Origin: Microbispora hainanensis
GTDB taxonomy: Bacteria > Actinomycetota > Actinomycetes > Streptosporangiales > Streptosporangiaceae
DNA: 64,000 nt
Assembly (NCBI RefSeq): GCF_036186745.1
Contig: NZ_CP108086.1
Span: 5,270,001-5,334,000 of the forward strand
Direction: 5' to 3'
Within the stretch, counting starts at the first letter, position 1, and each line of letters starts with the position of its first letter. The notes beneath the pieces are model-generated. The model ran no database searches. It was not told the DNA's origin and saw nothing but the letters and a program-made list of their open reading frames with translations. The position numbers and the translations under genes are program-made. This document shows positions 44,301 through 51,921 of this stretch, piece after piece.

Positions 44301-47141
44301 GCGCAGGTAGGTCTCGCCGGTCTCCCACAGCCGCAGCGCGAGCGTGGTCGCGGCCCGCCACAGCTCCTCGCGGGTCAGCCCGCCGGGGGCCCCGGCGACG
44401 CCGCCCACGCGCTCCTCCTCGAAGGCCAGCCACGTGTCGAGGATCTCCTGGTAGAGACCGGCGGCGCTGATCGCCTCCCCGGCCTGGGCGACGGCGCGCA
44501 GCCGTTCCGCGGGCAGGTCGGCGATGAAGCTGAGCATGCGGGGGTTGTGCGCGAGGCCGAGCAGGTCGCCGATGCCGGTGAGCAGGGCCATGCGCTCGTC
44601 GGCCGCCTGCTGCGAGCCGTACCGGTTGACCAGGTAGGCGCGGATCTGTTCCTCGGTGAACTCCTCGATGCTGAGCACCCGCCGGTTGGGCAGCAGGCCG
44701 ACCTTCTCCCCGAGGGCGGTCATCACCTGGCTGCGGGATTTGAAGTGCTGGGTGCGCCCGGCCACGACGATCTTCGCCTTGTCCTCCGCCGCGCGCAGCA
44801 GGGTGTCGAGGTGGTCGGCCGCCCGTTCGTACGTCACCCGGGTGACCAGCTCGTCGAAGCCGTCGAACAGCAGCACGATGCGGCCCTGGCGCAGCATGTA
44901 GTGGAACGCCTTGAGGTCGATCAGCTCCTCGCCGTGGTTGGCGAGGTGCGCCGCGACCAGCCCGGCGACCGAGTGCGCCTTGTCGAGGGCACGCAGCTCG
45001 ATGAGGATCGGCGTGAGGTGCGGCAGCTCACCGGGGATGCGTCTGGCCACCTCGTGCAAGGAGAACGTCTTGCCCCTGCCGAAGTCGCCGAGCACGAGCA
45101 CGAACCGCCCGTGGTCGGCCGCGAGCAGGTTCATCAGCTCGTCGGTCAGGTCGTCGCGCACCTCGCCGCCGGTGCGGTCGAGCTCCCTGAACCGCTGCGG
45201 CACGTACAGCTCGGGCGGATAACGGCGGTCGCCGCGCAGCCTGGCCGTCTGCCCGGCCACGTAGGACGACAGGTCGAGCAGGCCCTGAAACTCGGTGAAG
45301 CTGCGCAGCCGCAGGCCGCGCCGCATCGCGTCGTCGCGTAAGGCCCGCGACGGCTGCGGCCCCTGGTAGACCAGCTCGGCTGAGTGCTCCAGCCCCGCCG
45401 CGTGGACGTGACCGAGGAACGCCTCGACCCGGTCCTGGCTCAGCTCCCCGGCGTGCGCGCCGATCAGGACCTGGCGGACGAACCCGTCCTCGGGGTGGGT
45501 TACGAGCAGGCGCGGCGGGTCCCCCGCGACGCGGCGGATCTTGGCGCGTTCGAATCGGGTCTCGCAGACCTCGGCGATCCGGTCGAGCAGCAGGTCGGCC
45601 GGTCCGGCGGGCTCCTCCGGCTCCTGTGCCGGCGGCTCCGGGGCCGCCGCGGCGGGGGTCTGCGGCCGCCAGCCGCGCCAGCCGTACGGCAGGGCCTCGG
45701 CGTCGCCCAGCTCCGGCCGGTCCCTGGTCCACCGGCGCAGCCCCTGCGGCGTGATCTGGAGGATCTGGTGACGGCCGGGGGCGAGCGCGGGCACGCACGG
45801 CAGCCCCTCCAGCTCCCAGACCTCATCCGGCCCGCCGCGCCGGGCGTCGCGCCCGTGCACGAGCAGGTCGAGCCGGGAGCCGAGCAGCCGTTCCAGGGTG
45901 GCCGCGTCGCGCAGCCCGGGGCGCGGGGGATGGGCGACGGCGCCGATCCGCAGCCAGCCCTCGAACGGCCGCAGCCGCTCGGCGAACCACGCCGCCTGGG
46001 CCTCGCCGACGAAACCGTAGTCGTCCTCTTCGCGGTGGCTCATCGCGATCGTGGAGTTGATCCCGGCGACGACCGTGCGCAGCTCGGGCAGTTCGAACAG
46101 CGTCCACGGCTGGGCGCTGTCGAAGGCCGGGCCGTCGAGGCCCTGGTAGAGCTCGCCGAATAGCGTGGAGAAGTGCCGCCACTTGGGCCAGTAGGGCGGC
46201 TGCGGGCGCACGTCGTCGGCCTCGCAGGTCGCGAAGTAGGCCCGGCAGGCCGCCTTGGTGACGTCGCGCGGCCCGGGGACGACCACCAGCCGCCCGGGTT
46301 CGAGCCCCAGCAGCACGCGCAGCCCGGTGAGGAACGCGAGGGCCTGCTCGCACTCGCGGATGCTGCCCGACTCGGTGAGGTCGCCGGTGACCATCAGCAG
46401 GTCGGGTCGGGGCATCCCGGCGTCGGCGAGGCGGGTCAGGTCGGCCCACACGCTCGCCTGCAGCTCGCCCGCGTCGAGCGGCTCGTCGGCCTCGGCCAGG
46501 CCGCGTCCGAACCGGGGCCCGGCGACGTGCAGCACGGTCACCGAGGAGGCGCCGCCCGCGCGCTCGGCCGTGGGGAACGCGGGCTCGGCCGCCGGGGCGC
46601 GCCGGGGCCGGGGCACCCGTACGGCGGGGGGCTCGGGCTCGGCGGGCGGATGGAGGGCGCGCGCGCCCGGCCCCCCGGGGAACCGGGGCGGTTCGGCCGG
46701 CTTGGCCCGGCCGGCCAGCGCCTGCCTGATCCGGGTCAGCAGCAGCCGCCGCGCCTCGCCGGGGTCGGTCACGCCGAGCAGGTCGACCCAGGTGATCGTG
46801 GACAGCAGGCCGTCGAGCGAGACGTCCTCCAGCCGCACCGTCACGAGCTTGTTGGACGGGTTGTCCGGATCGGCGCGCAGGGCCGCCTGCCATTCGAGCC
46901 TGCCGTACCGGGAACCCAGGTAGTTGCGGGTGAGCACGGCGACGACCAGGTCGGCCTCGCTGACCCCGCGGTCCATGAAGTCGATGAAGTTGGTGCCCGG
47001 GACGAAGTCCCACGCCTGCAGCATCGTGCGGTAACCGGCGGCTTCGAGCTGCCAGGCGATCCACGTCGCCCACCGCTCGTCGGCGGGAGAGTAACTGACG
47101 AAGATCTCGGTCCGCGCGTCCCCCCGCCCCGTGTGCGTCAT
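41367..47141 (-). CDS. Giant TIR / degenerate metallophosphatase / NACHT ATPase / pentapeptide / WD40 protein
   Basis: A 1,924-residue single-gene signalling protein. Domains: TIR (about 10-145; IFVSYSPADERWATW, then YLGSRYGRLEWQAAL with the probable catalytic Glu83); Pro-rich linker; calcineurin-like phosphoesterase fold (about 200-455) that lacks its metal ligands; a small alpha/beta domain (about 515-640) with YQGPQPSRALRDDA; NACHT NTPase (about 665-950) with Walker A LGDFGRGKT near 685 and Walker B VLLFDGFDEL near 755; about 20 pentapeptide repeats (1098-1195; ADLSHAVLRDARL); about 15 WD40 repeats (1260-1860), enough for two propellers; a C-terminal domain with FWYVIGMCRFEPGEL. ATG 47141 is chosen because a GATACT -10 box ends eight bases upstream; upstream open frame to 48209 is antisense to the transporter gene. 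The layout is that of NTPase-controlled sensors of the STAND class: WD40 senses, NACHT switches, TIR acts, perhaps by cleaving NAD. Target and trigger are unknown. Confidence 0.92.
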   Translation of the reverse strand: MTHTGRGDARTEIFVSYSPADERWATWIAWQLEAAGYRTMLQAWDFVPGTNFIDFMDRGVSEADLVVAVLTRNYLGSRYGRLEWQAALRADPDNPSNKLVTVRLEDVSLDGLLSTITWVDLLGVTDPGEARRLLLTRIRQALAGRAKPAEPPRFPGGPGARALHPPAEPEPPAVRVPRPRRAPAAEPAFPTAERAGGASSVTVLHVAGPRFGRGLAEADEPLDAGELQASVWADLTRLADAGMPRPDLLMVTGDLTESGSIRECEQALAFLTGLRVLLGLEPGRLVVVPGPRDVTKAACRAYFATCEADDVRPQPPYWPKWRHFSTLFGELYQGLDGPAFDSAQPWTLFELPELRTVVAGINSTIAMSHREEDDYGFVGEAQAAWFAERLRPFEGWLRIGAVAHPPRPGLRDAATLERLLGSRLDLLVHGRDARRGGPDEVWELEGLPCVPALAPGRHQILQITPQGLRRWTRDRPELGDAEALPYGWRGWRPQTPAAAAPEPPAQEPEEPAGPADLLLDRIAEVCETRFERAKIRRVAGDPPRLLVTHPEDGFVRQVLIGAHAGELSQDRVEAFLGHVHAAGLEHSAELVYQGPQPSRALRDDAMRRGLRLRSFTEFQGLLDLSSYVAGQTARLRGDRRYPPELYVPQRFRELDRTGGEVRDDLTDELMNLLAADHGRFVLVLGDFGRGKTFSLHEVARRIPGELPHLTPILIELRALDKAHSVAGLVAAHLANHGEELIDLKAFHYMLRQGRIVLLFDGFDELVTRVTYERAADHLDTLLRAAEDKAKIVVAGRTQHFKSRSQVMTALGEKVGLLPNRRVLSIEEFTEEQIRAYLVNRYGSQQAADERMALLTGIGDLLGLAHNPRMLSFIADLPAERLRAVAQAGEAISAAGLYQEILDTWLAFEEERVGGVAGAPGGLTREELWRAATTLALRLWETGETYLRPAELAEVADTLTDLAADPQGRVPYGPQAAPAGTDGGAASAGQGISRLTPEQAAHAVGAGSLLVRTDEGLFGFIHASVVEWLVARHLAESLDGGHAPGLGLRPLSALAVDFLCDLADASRLQTWAARTLASPGAGDVARANAIKVTTRLRTSAATDLRGARLSGEDLSYRELQGVDLTGADLTDTRLVGADLSHAVLRDARLAGARLDEAVLVGADLRGADLTRARFARADLRDVAVEGSRWDRAALIDVTGVPRGAPELRGAAVAPAVPGTDGGTGGGPDGGRVGAELAPAVVGVPYGYHFNSSRLPEPVAYDPGGGVVALGGEDGGVLVCDSVTGSALRTLQGHRGRVYKVAYGEAGLVTGASDGTVRVWDPATGEPAHVLRGHPEGVWPVVTSGDLIAAGGADGIMRVWASGELVWELPGHTAPIYTAVFLPGLLVTGDSAGAIRVWDLATGRVRHHLHGHSGAVYRLALSPDGTRLAAGDGQGVLRVWDPRTGAATHELTGHPGRIYSLAFHPQGRLLASGDTEGAVRLWDPATGEAAGSLPGHRGAVYQVLFDPTGELLATGDSDGVVRIWDHRTGQVRAELTGHRGSVWPFAFRPDGRQLATSSNDGTARLWDPRTGQCVQTLRGHGRRITSVRFSADGGMLAACGNDGYVRLWDPVTGRRLRSLTGTADRLVSAVFSPAGPLLATASNDGGVYLWNPVAGTYERELNVETDHVWAEAFSPDGQLLATANDDDSVRLWYRPSGRQVANLAGHRGRVRSIGFSPDGRLVATGCDDRNVRLWDAPTGQWAATLSGHDDRVYAVAFSPSGDLLASASNDGTARLWDVASGECLHVLAGGGRLWTAAFSPSGDLLATAGDDLGVHLWDPASGARVGTLSGHGRRIWSVAFHPSGDLLASAGDDGVVILWDVPRRERRATLLGLPEGWAAFSPGGLYKLEGDVTGQFWYVIGMCRFEPGELDEYLPEVRRLALDEPF

Positions 47142-47148
47142 GGAGCCC

Positions 47149-47211
47149 AGTATCCCCGCTGCCCCCGACGGTTTGGAGGGGGTTCGATCATCCTCGGGCC
47201 GCCGATATAAG
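47149..47211. promoter_or_regulatory. Divergent leaderless promoters, TIR-NACHT gene / transporter gene
   Basis: GATACT on - (47154-47149) ends eight bases before the ATG at 47141; TATAAG on + (47206-47211) ends nine bases before the GTG at 47220, with TTCGAT (47183-47188) at a 17-base spacing as a possible -35. The gap between the genes is only about 78 bases. Confidence 0.5.
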
Positions 47212-47219
47212 GTGTGCGC

Positions 47220-48410
47220 GTGGCGACCGGGCTGCGGCGATTGAGTGTTCTCGACTGGATCAGGTTCGGGCTGCTCGCCGCGGGCCTGGTCTTCGTGGCC
47301 ACCGGCCTGCTGCCCGCGGAGGAGGCGAGGGCCAGCGTCGAACGCATCGCCCCGCTTCTGCTGTTCCTCGGCGCGGTGATCGTGCTGGCCGAGCTGACCA
47401 AGGAGGCGCAGGTCTTCGACGTCATCGCGACCCGCCTCGCGATCGTCGGCCGGGGGAGCTACGCCGCTCTCTTCTTTCTCTGCACGGCCTTCGCCTCGCT
47501 GGTCACGATCGTCTTGAACCTGGACACGACGGCCGTACTGCTGACGCCGGTCATGCTGGCCCTGGCGCCGCGCGCGAAGATCGCGCCGCTGCCGCTCGTG
47601 ATGACCACGGTCTGGCTGGCCAACACCGCGAGCCTGCTGCTGCCGGTCTCCAACCTCACCAACCTGCTCGCGATGAACCGGGTGGCGCTGACCACGCAGG
47701 AGTTCGCCGCGCGCATGTGGGCGCCCCAGGCGGCGTCGATCGTGGTGACGATGGCGTTCCTTTGGGCGTTCTACTGGCGGCGCGGCGAGCGGGGCGAGGA
47801 CCGTTACGTGGCGCCGCCCCCGGTGCCGGTGGCCGACCGGGTGCTGTTCGGCGTCGCGGGGGTGGCATGCCTGCTCTTCATCACCGCGATCCTCGCGGGC
47901 GTGGAGATCGGCGTGGCGGCCCTCGTCGCGGCGGTCGCGGTGGTCGCCGCCTTCGCCTGGCGCGACCGGGCCAAGCTCGTGTGGGGCCTGATCCCCTGGC
48001 GGCTGCTGGTCTTCGTCACCGGGCTCTTCCTCGTGGTCCCGACGCTCAGCCGCCTCGGCCTGGCCGACGTGATGCGCGCGCTCGTCGGCCTGGGCGGCGA
48101 CGGGGACGGCGCCTACCGCGCGGCCGCCGCCGGAGCGGCGCTGTCCAACGTGCTCAACAACCTCCCGGCGTACGTCGCGGGCGAGCAGGTGATCCCCGCG
48201 GCCAACCACACGCAGCTGCTGTCGCTGCTCGCAGGCACCAACCTGGGCCCGGTGATCACGCCCTGGGGCTCGCTCGCGACGCTGCTGTGGTTCGAGTGGT
48301 GCCGTCGCGGAGACGTACGGGTGCCGCTGGCCAAGTTCGTCGCCACCGGTGCCGGCCTCGCCCTGACCGGCCTCGCCGCCACGGTGACCGTCCTGATCCT
48401 CACCGCCTGA
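47220..48410 (+). CDS. ArsB/SLC13-type ion transporter
   Basis: A 396-residue membrane protein with about ten segments, of the ion transporter superfamily containing ArsB and the SLC13 carriers. Two symmetric re-entrant signatures support this: VLNLDTTAVLLTPVM and LSNVLNNLPAYVAGEQ, and the pair TASLLLPVSNLTNLL and LGPVITPWGSLATLL. The substrate (arsenite, sulfate, dicarboxylate or other anion) is not decidable; no ars genes lie nearby. GTG 47220 fits the leaderless promoter; GTG 47214 would add two residues. Confidence 0.88.
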   Translation: MATGLRRLSVLDWIRFGLLAAGLVFVATGLLPAEEARASVERIAPLLLFLGAVIVLAELTKEAQVFDVIATRLAIVGRGSYAALFFLCTAFASLVTIVLNLDTTAVLLTPVMLALAPRAKIAPLPLVMTTVWLANTASLLLPVSNLTNLLAMNRVALTTQEFAARMWAPQAASIVVTMAFLWAFYWRRGERGEDRYVAPPPVPVADRVLFGVAGVACLLFITAILAGVEIGVAALVAAVAVVAAFAWRDRAKLVWGLIPWRLLVFVTGLFLVVPTLSRLGLADVMRALVGLGGDGDGAYRAAAAGAALSNVLNNLPAYVAGEQVIPAANHTQLLSLLAGTNLGPVITPWGSLATLLWFEWCRRGDVRVPLAKFVATGAGLALTGLAATVTVLILTA

Positions 48411-48437
48411 GGCGTCACTGGGGCGGGTCCCGGCGGA

Positions 48438-48830
48438 TCAGGCCCTCGCGTCGTCGTACTGTCGCCGTGCCCGTTCGACGCGCTCGAGGTTGGCCGCGCC
48501 CCACTCGGCGATCTGGGAGAACAGGGGCGAGAGGGTGCGGCCGAGCTCGCTGATCTCGTATTCCACGCGCGGCGGCACCTCGGGATGGTAGGTGCGGACG
48601 ACCAGGCCGTCGCGTTCCAGCTGGCGCAGGCGCTGGGTGAGCACCTTGGGGGTGATGTTCTCTATCCGCCGCTCCAGCTCGACGAACCGCTGGCGGCCGA
48701 AGGCCTGGAGCGACCAGAGGATGGGCGAGGTCCACCGGCTGAACACGATGTCGACGACCGGGGAGATCGGGCAGGCCAGTTCGGGGTCGGCGGTGGCATC
48801 GGCCGCGGGCCGGTTCATCTCGATCGGCAT
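48438..48830 (-). CDS. HxlR-family transcriptional regulator
   Basis: A 130-residue winged-helix regulator. Family features: the conserved Cys in ACPISPVVDIVFSRWT, SLQAFGRQRFVELERRI, and ITPKVLTQRLRQLERDGLV with the wing VEYEISELGRTL. HxlR proteins often sense reactive electrophiles or oxidants through that Cys. It is divergent from an NmrA-like gene, probably its target. Start ATG 48830. Confidence 0.92.
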   Translation of the reverse strand: MPIEMNRPAADATADPELACPISPVVDIVFSRWTSPILWSLQAFGRQRFVELERRIENITPKVLTQRLRQLERDGLVVRTYHPEVPPRVEYEISELGRTLSPLFSQIAEWGAANLERVERARRQYDDARA

Positions 48831-48840
48831 GGCTCATACC

Positions 48841-48879
48841 CTCTGAGGTAGTCACTTTCCTCTAGGTACCTACTATACC
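48841..48879. promoter_or_regulatory. Candidate HxlR operator in the divergent region
   Basis: The 107-base gap contains the palindrome TAGGTACCTA (48863-48872), with GAGGTAGT at 48845-48852 and TATACC at 48874-48879 on its flanks; TACTAT (48871-48876) could serve as the -10 box of the rightward gene. A GGTA/TACC-rich site is plausible for an HxlR repressor. Confidence 0.4.
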
Positions 48880-48937
48880 GACGGTGTTAGCGTCGCCGTC
48901 ATCGCGAGAAACCGCAGAGAAAGACGCAGGAGTCGAC

Positions 48938-49783
48938 ATGATCGTGGTGACGGGTGCGACCGGGAACGTCGGTCGTACGCTGGTGCGGGCCTTGGCGGAG
49001 GCAGGGGAGAGGCTGACGGCGGTGTCGAGGGGGACGGCCCCGGTGAACCTGCCGGGAGGGACCAGGCACGTCCGGGCCGACCTGGCCGCACCGGAGACCC
49101 TGCGGCCCGCCTTCGACGGTGCCGAGGCTCTGTTCCTGCACGACGGCGGCACGGGCGGCGTCGGGCTCGACCCGCGAGCCATCCTGGACGTGGCCGGGGC
49201 CGCCGGAGTCCGGCGGGTGGTGCTGCTCTCCTCGCAAGGCGTGGTGACCAGGCCGGAGTCGCAGTCGCACGGCGGTGTCATGCGGGCGGCCGAGGAGGCG
49301 GTGCGCGAGTCGGGCCTGGCCTGGACGATCCTGCGGCCCGGCGTCTTCGCGTCCAACGCCTACGCCTGGGCGGAGTCGGTACGGGCCGAGCGGACGGTCG
49401 CCGCGCCGTTCGGCGACGTCGGGATCCCCGTGATCGACCCGGCGGACATCGCGGAGGTCGCGGCCGTGGCCCTGCGCGGGGACGAACACGTGGGCCATGT
49501 CTACACGTTGAACGGGCCGGCGGCCGTCACACCCCGGCAGCAGGCGGAGGCGATCGGCGCGGCCCTCGGGGAGCCCGTGCGTTTCGAGGAGCTGACGCGG
49601 GCGGAGGCGCACGCGCTGATGTCCACGTTCATACCGGAGCCGGCCGTGGAGACCTCGCTGGCCGTGCTCGGCGAGCCCAACGCGGCCGAACTCCGGCTCA
49701 GCCCGGACGTCGAGCATGTGCTGGGCCGGGCGCCCCGCTCGTTCGCCGAGTGGGCCCGCGGCAACGTCGACGCCTTCCGGTGA
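48938..49783 (+). CDS. NmrA-like NAD(P)-binding oxidoreductase
   Basis: A 281-residue atypical SDR, with VTGATGNVGRTLVRALAEAG at the N-terminus and the NmrA pattern VRRVVLLSSQGV, WTILRPGVFASN and IDPADIAEVAAVAL. Members reduce quinones or act as redox-sensitive regulators. The pair with a divergent HxlR regulator resembles quinone-stress loci such as qorR/qorB. ATG 48938 has AGGAG upstream. Confidence 0.88.
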   Translation: MIVVTGATGNVGRTLVRALAEAGERLTAVSRGTAPVNLPGGTRHVRADLAAPETLRPAFDGAEALFLHDGGTGGVGLDPRAILDVAGAAGVRRVVLLSSQGVVTRPESQSHGGVMRAAEEAVRESGLAWTILRPGVFASNAYAWAESVRAERTVAAPFGDVGIPVIDPADIAEVAAVALRGDEHVGHVYTLNGPAAVTPRQQAEAIGAALGEPVRFEELTRAEAHALMSTFIPEPAVETSLAVLGEPNAAELRLSPDVEHVLGRAPRSFAEWARGNVDAFR

Positions 49784-49914
49784 ACCGTGACACGGCCGCC
49801 CCGGCGCTCCGGGCGCGGGTGGCCGGCGGCTATGGAGGGTGCTGAGAACGACACGGCGAAAAGTTGTCGGAATCCTCATTCGCCGCACGGAGGGTCTTGG
49901 TATGGGATCGATCC

Positions 49915-50526
49915 GTGACAGATGAACAGAGTCCGCGTGGGCGGCGCTTCCCCGCGGCCGACATCGCCAGGGTCAGCGTCTTCGCCGCGCTGATCGCCGT
50001 GCTCGGCATGCCGGGCGCGCTGAACATCTTCGGCGACGCGGTGCCGATCACGTTGCAGACGCTCGGCGTCATGCTCGCCGGGGCGATCCTCGGCACGTGG
50101 CGGTCCGCCCTCGCCATCGTGGTCCTGCTCGTGCTGGTCGCCGCGGGGCTGCCCCTGCTGGCCGGCGGACGCGGCGGGCTCGGCGTCTTCACCGGGCCTT
50201 CGGCCGGCTTCCTGATCGGCTGGCTTCCCGGCGCGGCCGTGACCGGTTGGATCGTCGAACGCGGCGGGCGCACGCCGTCCACGGTGCGGCTGGTGGCCGC
50301 CTGCCTGGCCGGCGGCGTCGGCGTGGTCTACCTGTTCGGCATCCCCGTGCAGGCCCTGGTCACCGGGCTGTCCCTGGGCAAGACGGCGCTGCTCAGCGCC
50401 GTCTTCCTGCCCGGCGACGTGGCCAAGGCGGTGCTCGCGTCGATCGTGGCGCGGGGCACCCAGCGGGCCTACCCCGACGCGGTTCCCGCGGTGCACCGCG
50501 AGCGGCTGCGGGCGGGCGGGCGGTGA
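49915..50526 (+). CDS. bioY: Biotin transporter S-component BioY
   Basis: The 203-residue substrate-binding membrane component of an ECF biotin importer. Family motifs: VPITLQTLGVMLAGAILG, LPLLAGGRGGLGVFTGPSAG (core), FLIGWLPGA. Six membrane helices are expected. GTG 49915 is taken as start, with a short polar N-terminus before helix 1. bioM and bioN, the energising module, lie at 53068-54344, separated by two fatty-acid-metabolism genes. Confidence 0.93.
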   Translation: MTDEQSPRGRRFPAADIARVSVFAALIAVLGMPGALNIFGDAVPITLQTLGVMLAGAILGTWRSALAIVVLLVLVAAGLPLLAGGRGGLGVFTGPSAGFLIGWLPGAAVTGWIVERGGRTPSTVRLVAACLAGGVGVVYLFGIPVQALVTGLSLGKTALLSAVFLPGDVAKAVLASIVARGTQRAYPDAVPAVHRERLRAGGR

Positions 50527-50533
50527 CGCGCCC

Positions 50534-51907
50534 GTGCCGGTAGCCGCCCAGGTCCTGCGGCACGCCTCCACCACCCCCGGCCGGATCGCGGTGTCCGGCC
50601 CGGGCGGCGACCTCGGCTACGCCGAGCTCGCCGCCCGGGCCGGTCGTGCCGCCCGCGCCCTGGCCGGCCAGGGTGTCGGGCGCGGCGCGCTCGTCGCGGT
50701 CGCCCAGGCCGACCCGGTGGCCCTGCTCGTCGCCGTGCTCGCCGCCGACCTGGTGGGAGCCACGCCGCTGCTGTGCGACCCCGCCTGGAGCGAGGAACGG
50801 CGGGCGCAGGTCATGGCCGCGGTGCCGGTCGCCGCCCGCTTCGACGACCCCCTGCCGGAGGCGGACGGCCCGCCCGTGGAGCACCGCCCCGCGCCGGACG
50901 ACCTCACCTGGGCCTGCTTCAGCTCCGGCAGCACCGGCAGGCCCCGTGCCGTGGTGCGCGGCCGGGCCTCGTGGACCGTGTCGTTCGCCCACCTGGACGC
51001 GCTGACCGGGATCGGCCCGGACGACGTCGTGCTGATCCCCGGCCCGCTGGTCTCCTCCCTGTACGGCTTCGCCGCCGTGCACACGCTGGCCGCGGGAGCG
51101 ACGGCCGTGGTGCCCGGCCGATGGGCGCCCGGCGGGCTGGCTGAGCAGATGCGGAGGGCCACCGCGGTCCACGTGGTGCCCCATCGCCTGCCTGCCGTAC
51201 TGGACGCCCTGGAGGCGGCCGGAGGCCCGCTGCGTACCGCCGTGGTCGGAGGGGCCGCCCTCGACGCCGCCGCCAGGACCCGGGCGGTGGAGGCCGGAGT
51301 GCGTGTGGTGTCCTATTACGGCGCGACCGAGCTGTCGTTCGTCGCCGTGGACGCCGACGGCTCCGGGCTGCGGCCGTTCCCCGGCGTGGAGATCGACGTC
51401 AGGGTGCCGCCCGGACAGGCTCTGGGCGAGGTGTGGGTGCGCTCCCCGTGGCTCTGCGAGGGTTACCTGGCCGGTGCGACCGGCCCTCTGCGGAGTGACG
51501 ACGGCGGCTGGATGACCGTCGGCGACCTCGCGGAGCCGCACCGGCCCGGTGAGATCCTGCGGCTGCGCGGGCGGGGCGACGGCGCGATCCAGACCGGCGG
51601 CGCCACGGTGGTGCCGGAGGACGTCGAGGAGGTGCTGAGGAAGGTGCCGGGAGTGGACGACGTGGTCGTGGTCGGCACGCCGCACCTTTACTTGGGCGCC
51701 GTGGTCACCGCGGTCGTCGAGGGCGACGACGTGGCGAGGGACGCACTGGAGGCGGCGGCGCGGGCCGAGCTCGACCCGGCGCAGCGGCCCCGGCGCTGGT
51801 ATGCCGCCGCGTCCTTGCCCCGGACCCCCGCGGGCAAGCCGGCCCGCGGCCTCCTCGCCACCCGTCTGGCGGCCGGCGGCGACCCCGGCCTGAGGCGGCT
51901 CACCTGA
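50534..51907 (+). CDS. AMP-forming acyl-CoA ligase (YhfT-like)
   Basis: A 457-residue member of the ANL superfamily: AMP/ATP loop FSSGSTGRPRAVV, A5 motif SYYGATE, A7 VGDLAEP and catalytic Lys in RTPAGKPARG near the end. It is shorter than ordinary long-chain ligases (about 500-550). It begins seven bases after bioY. In Bacillus subtilis the BirA-controlled yhfUTS operon also joins a BioY protein (YhfU), a ligase (YhfT) and a thiolase (YhfS), so a conserved link between biotin and acyl-CoA metabolism is likely; perhaps pimelate or another biotin precursor is activated. Confidence 0.88.
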   Translation: MPVAAQVLRHASTTPGRIAVSGPGGDLGYAELAARAGRAARALAGQGVGRGALVAVAQADPVALLVAVLAADLVGATPLLCDPAWSEERRAQVMAAVPVAARFDDPLPEADGPPVEHRPAPDDLTWACFSSGSTGRPRAVVRGRASWTVSFAHLDALTGIGPDDVVLIPGPLVSSLYGFAAVHTLAAGATAVVPGRWAPGGLAEQMRRATAVHVVPHRLPAVLDALEAAGGPLRTAVVGGAALDAAARTRAVEAGVRVVSYYGATELSFVAVDADGSGLRPFPGVEIDVRVPPGQALGEVWVRSPWLCEGYLAGATGPLRSDDGGWMTVGDLAEPHRPGEILRLRGRGDGAIQTGGATVVPEDVEEVLRKVPGVDDVVVVGTPHLYLGAVVTAVVEGDDVARDALEAAARAELDPAQRPRRWYAAASLPRTPAGKPARGLLATRLAAGGDPGLRRLT

Positions 51908-51921
51908 CGTGGACGAGTGAC

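Noticed and set aside
41367..47141. Reading the giant protein as a serine/threonine-kinase-linked WD40 protein
   Set aside because: No kinase motifs (HRD, DFG) are present; the N-terminus is TIR-like.
47142..48209. Upstream in-frame extension of the TIR-NACHT protein by 356 residues
   Set aside because: It is antisense to a well-supported ion transporter, has His/Arg/Asp-rich nonsense composition, and a -10 box fits the ATG at 47141.
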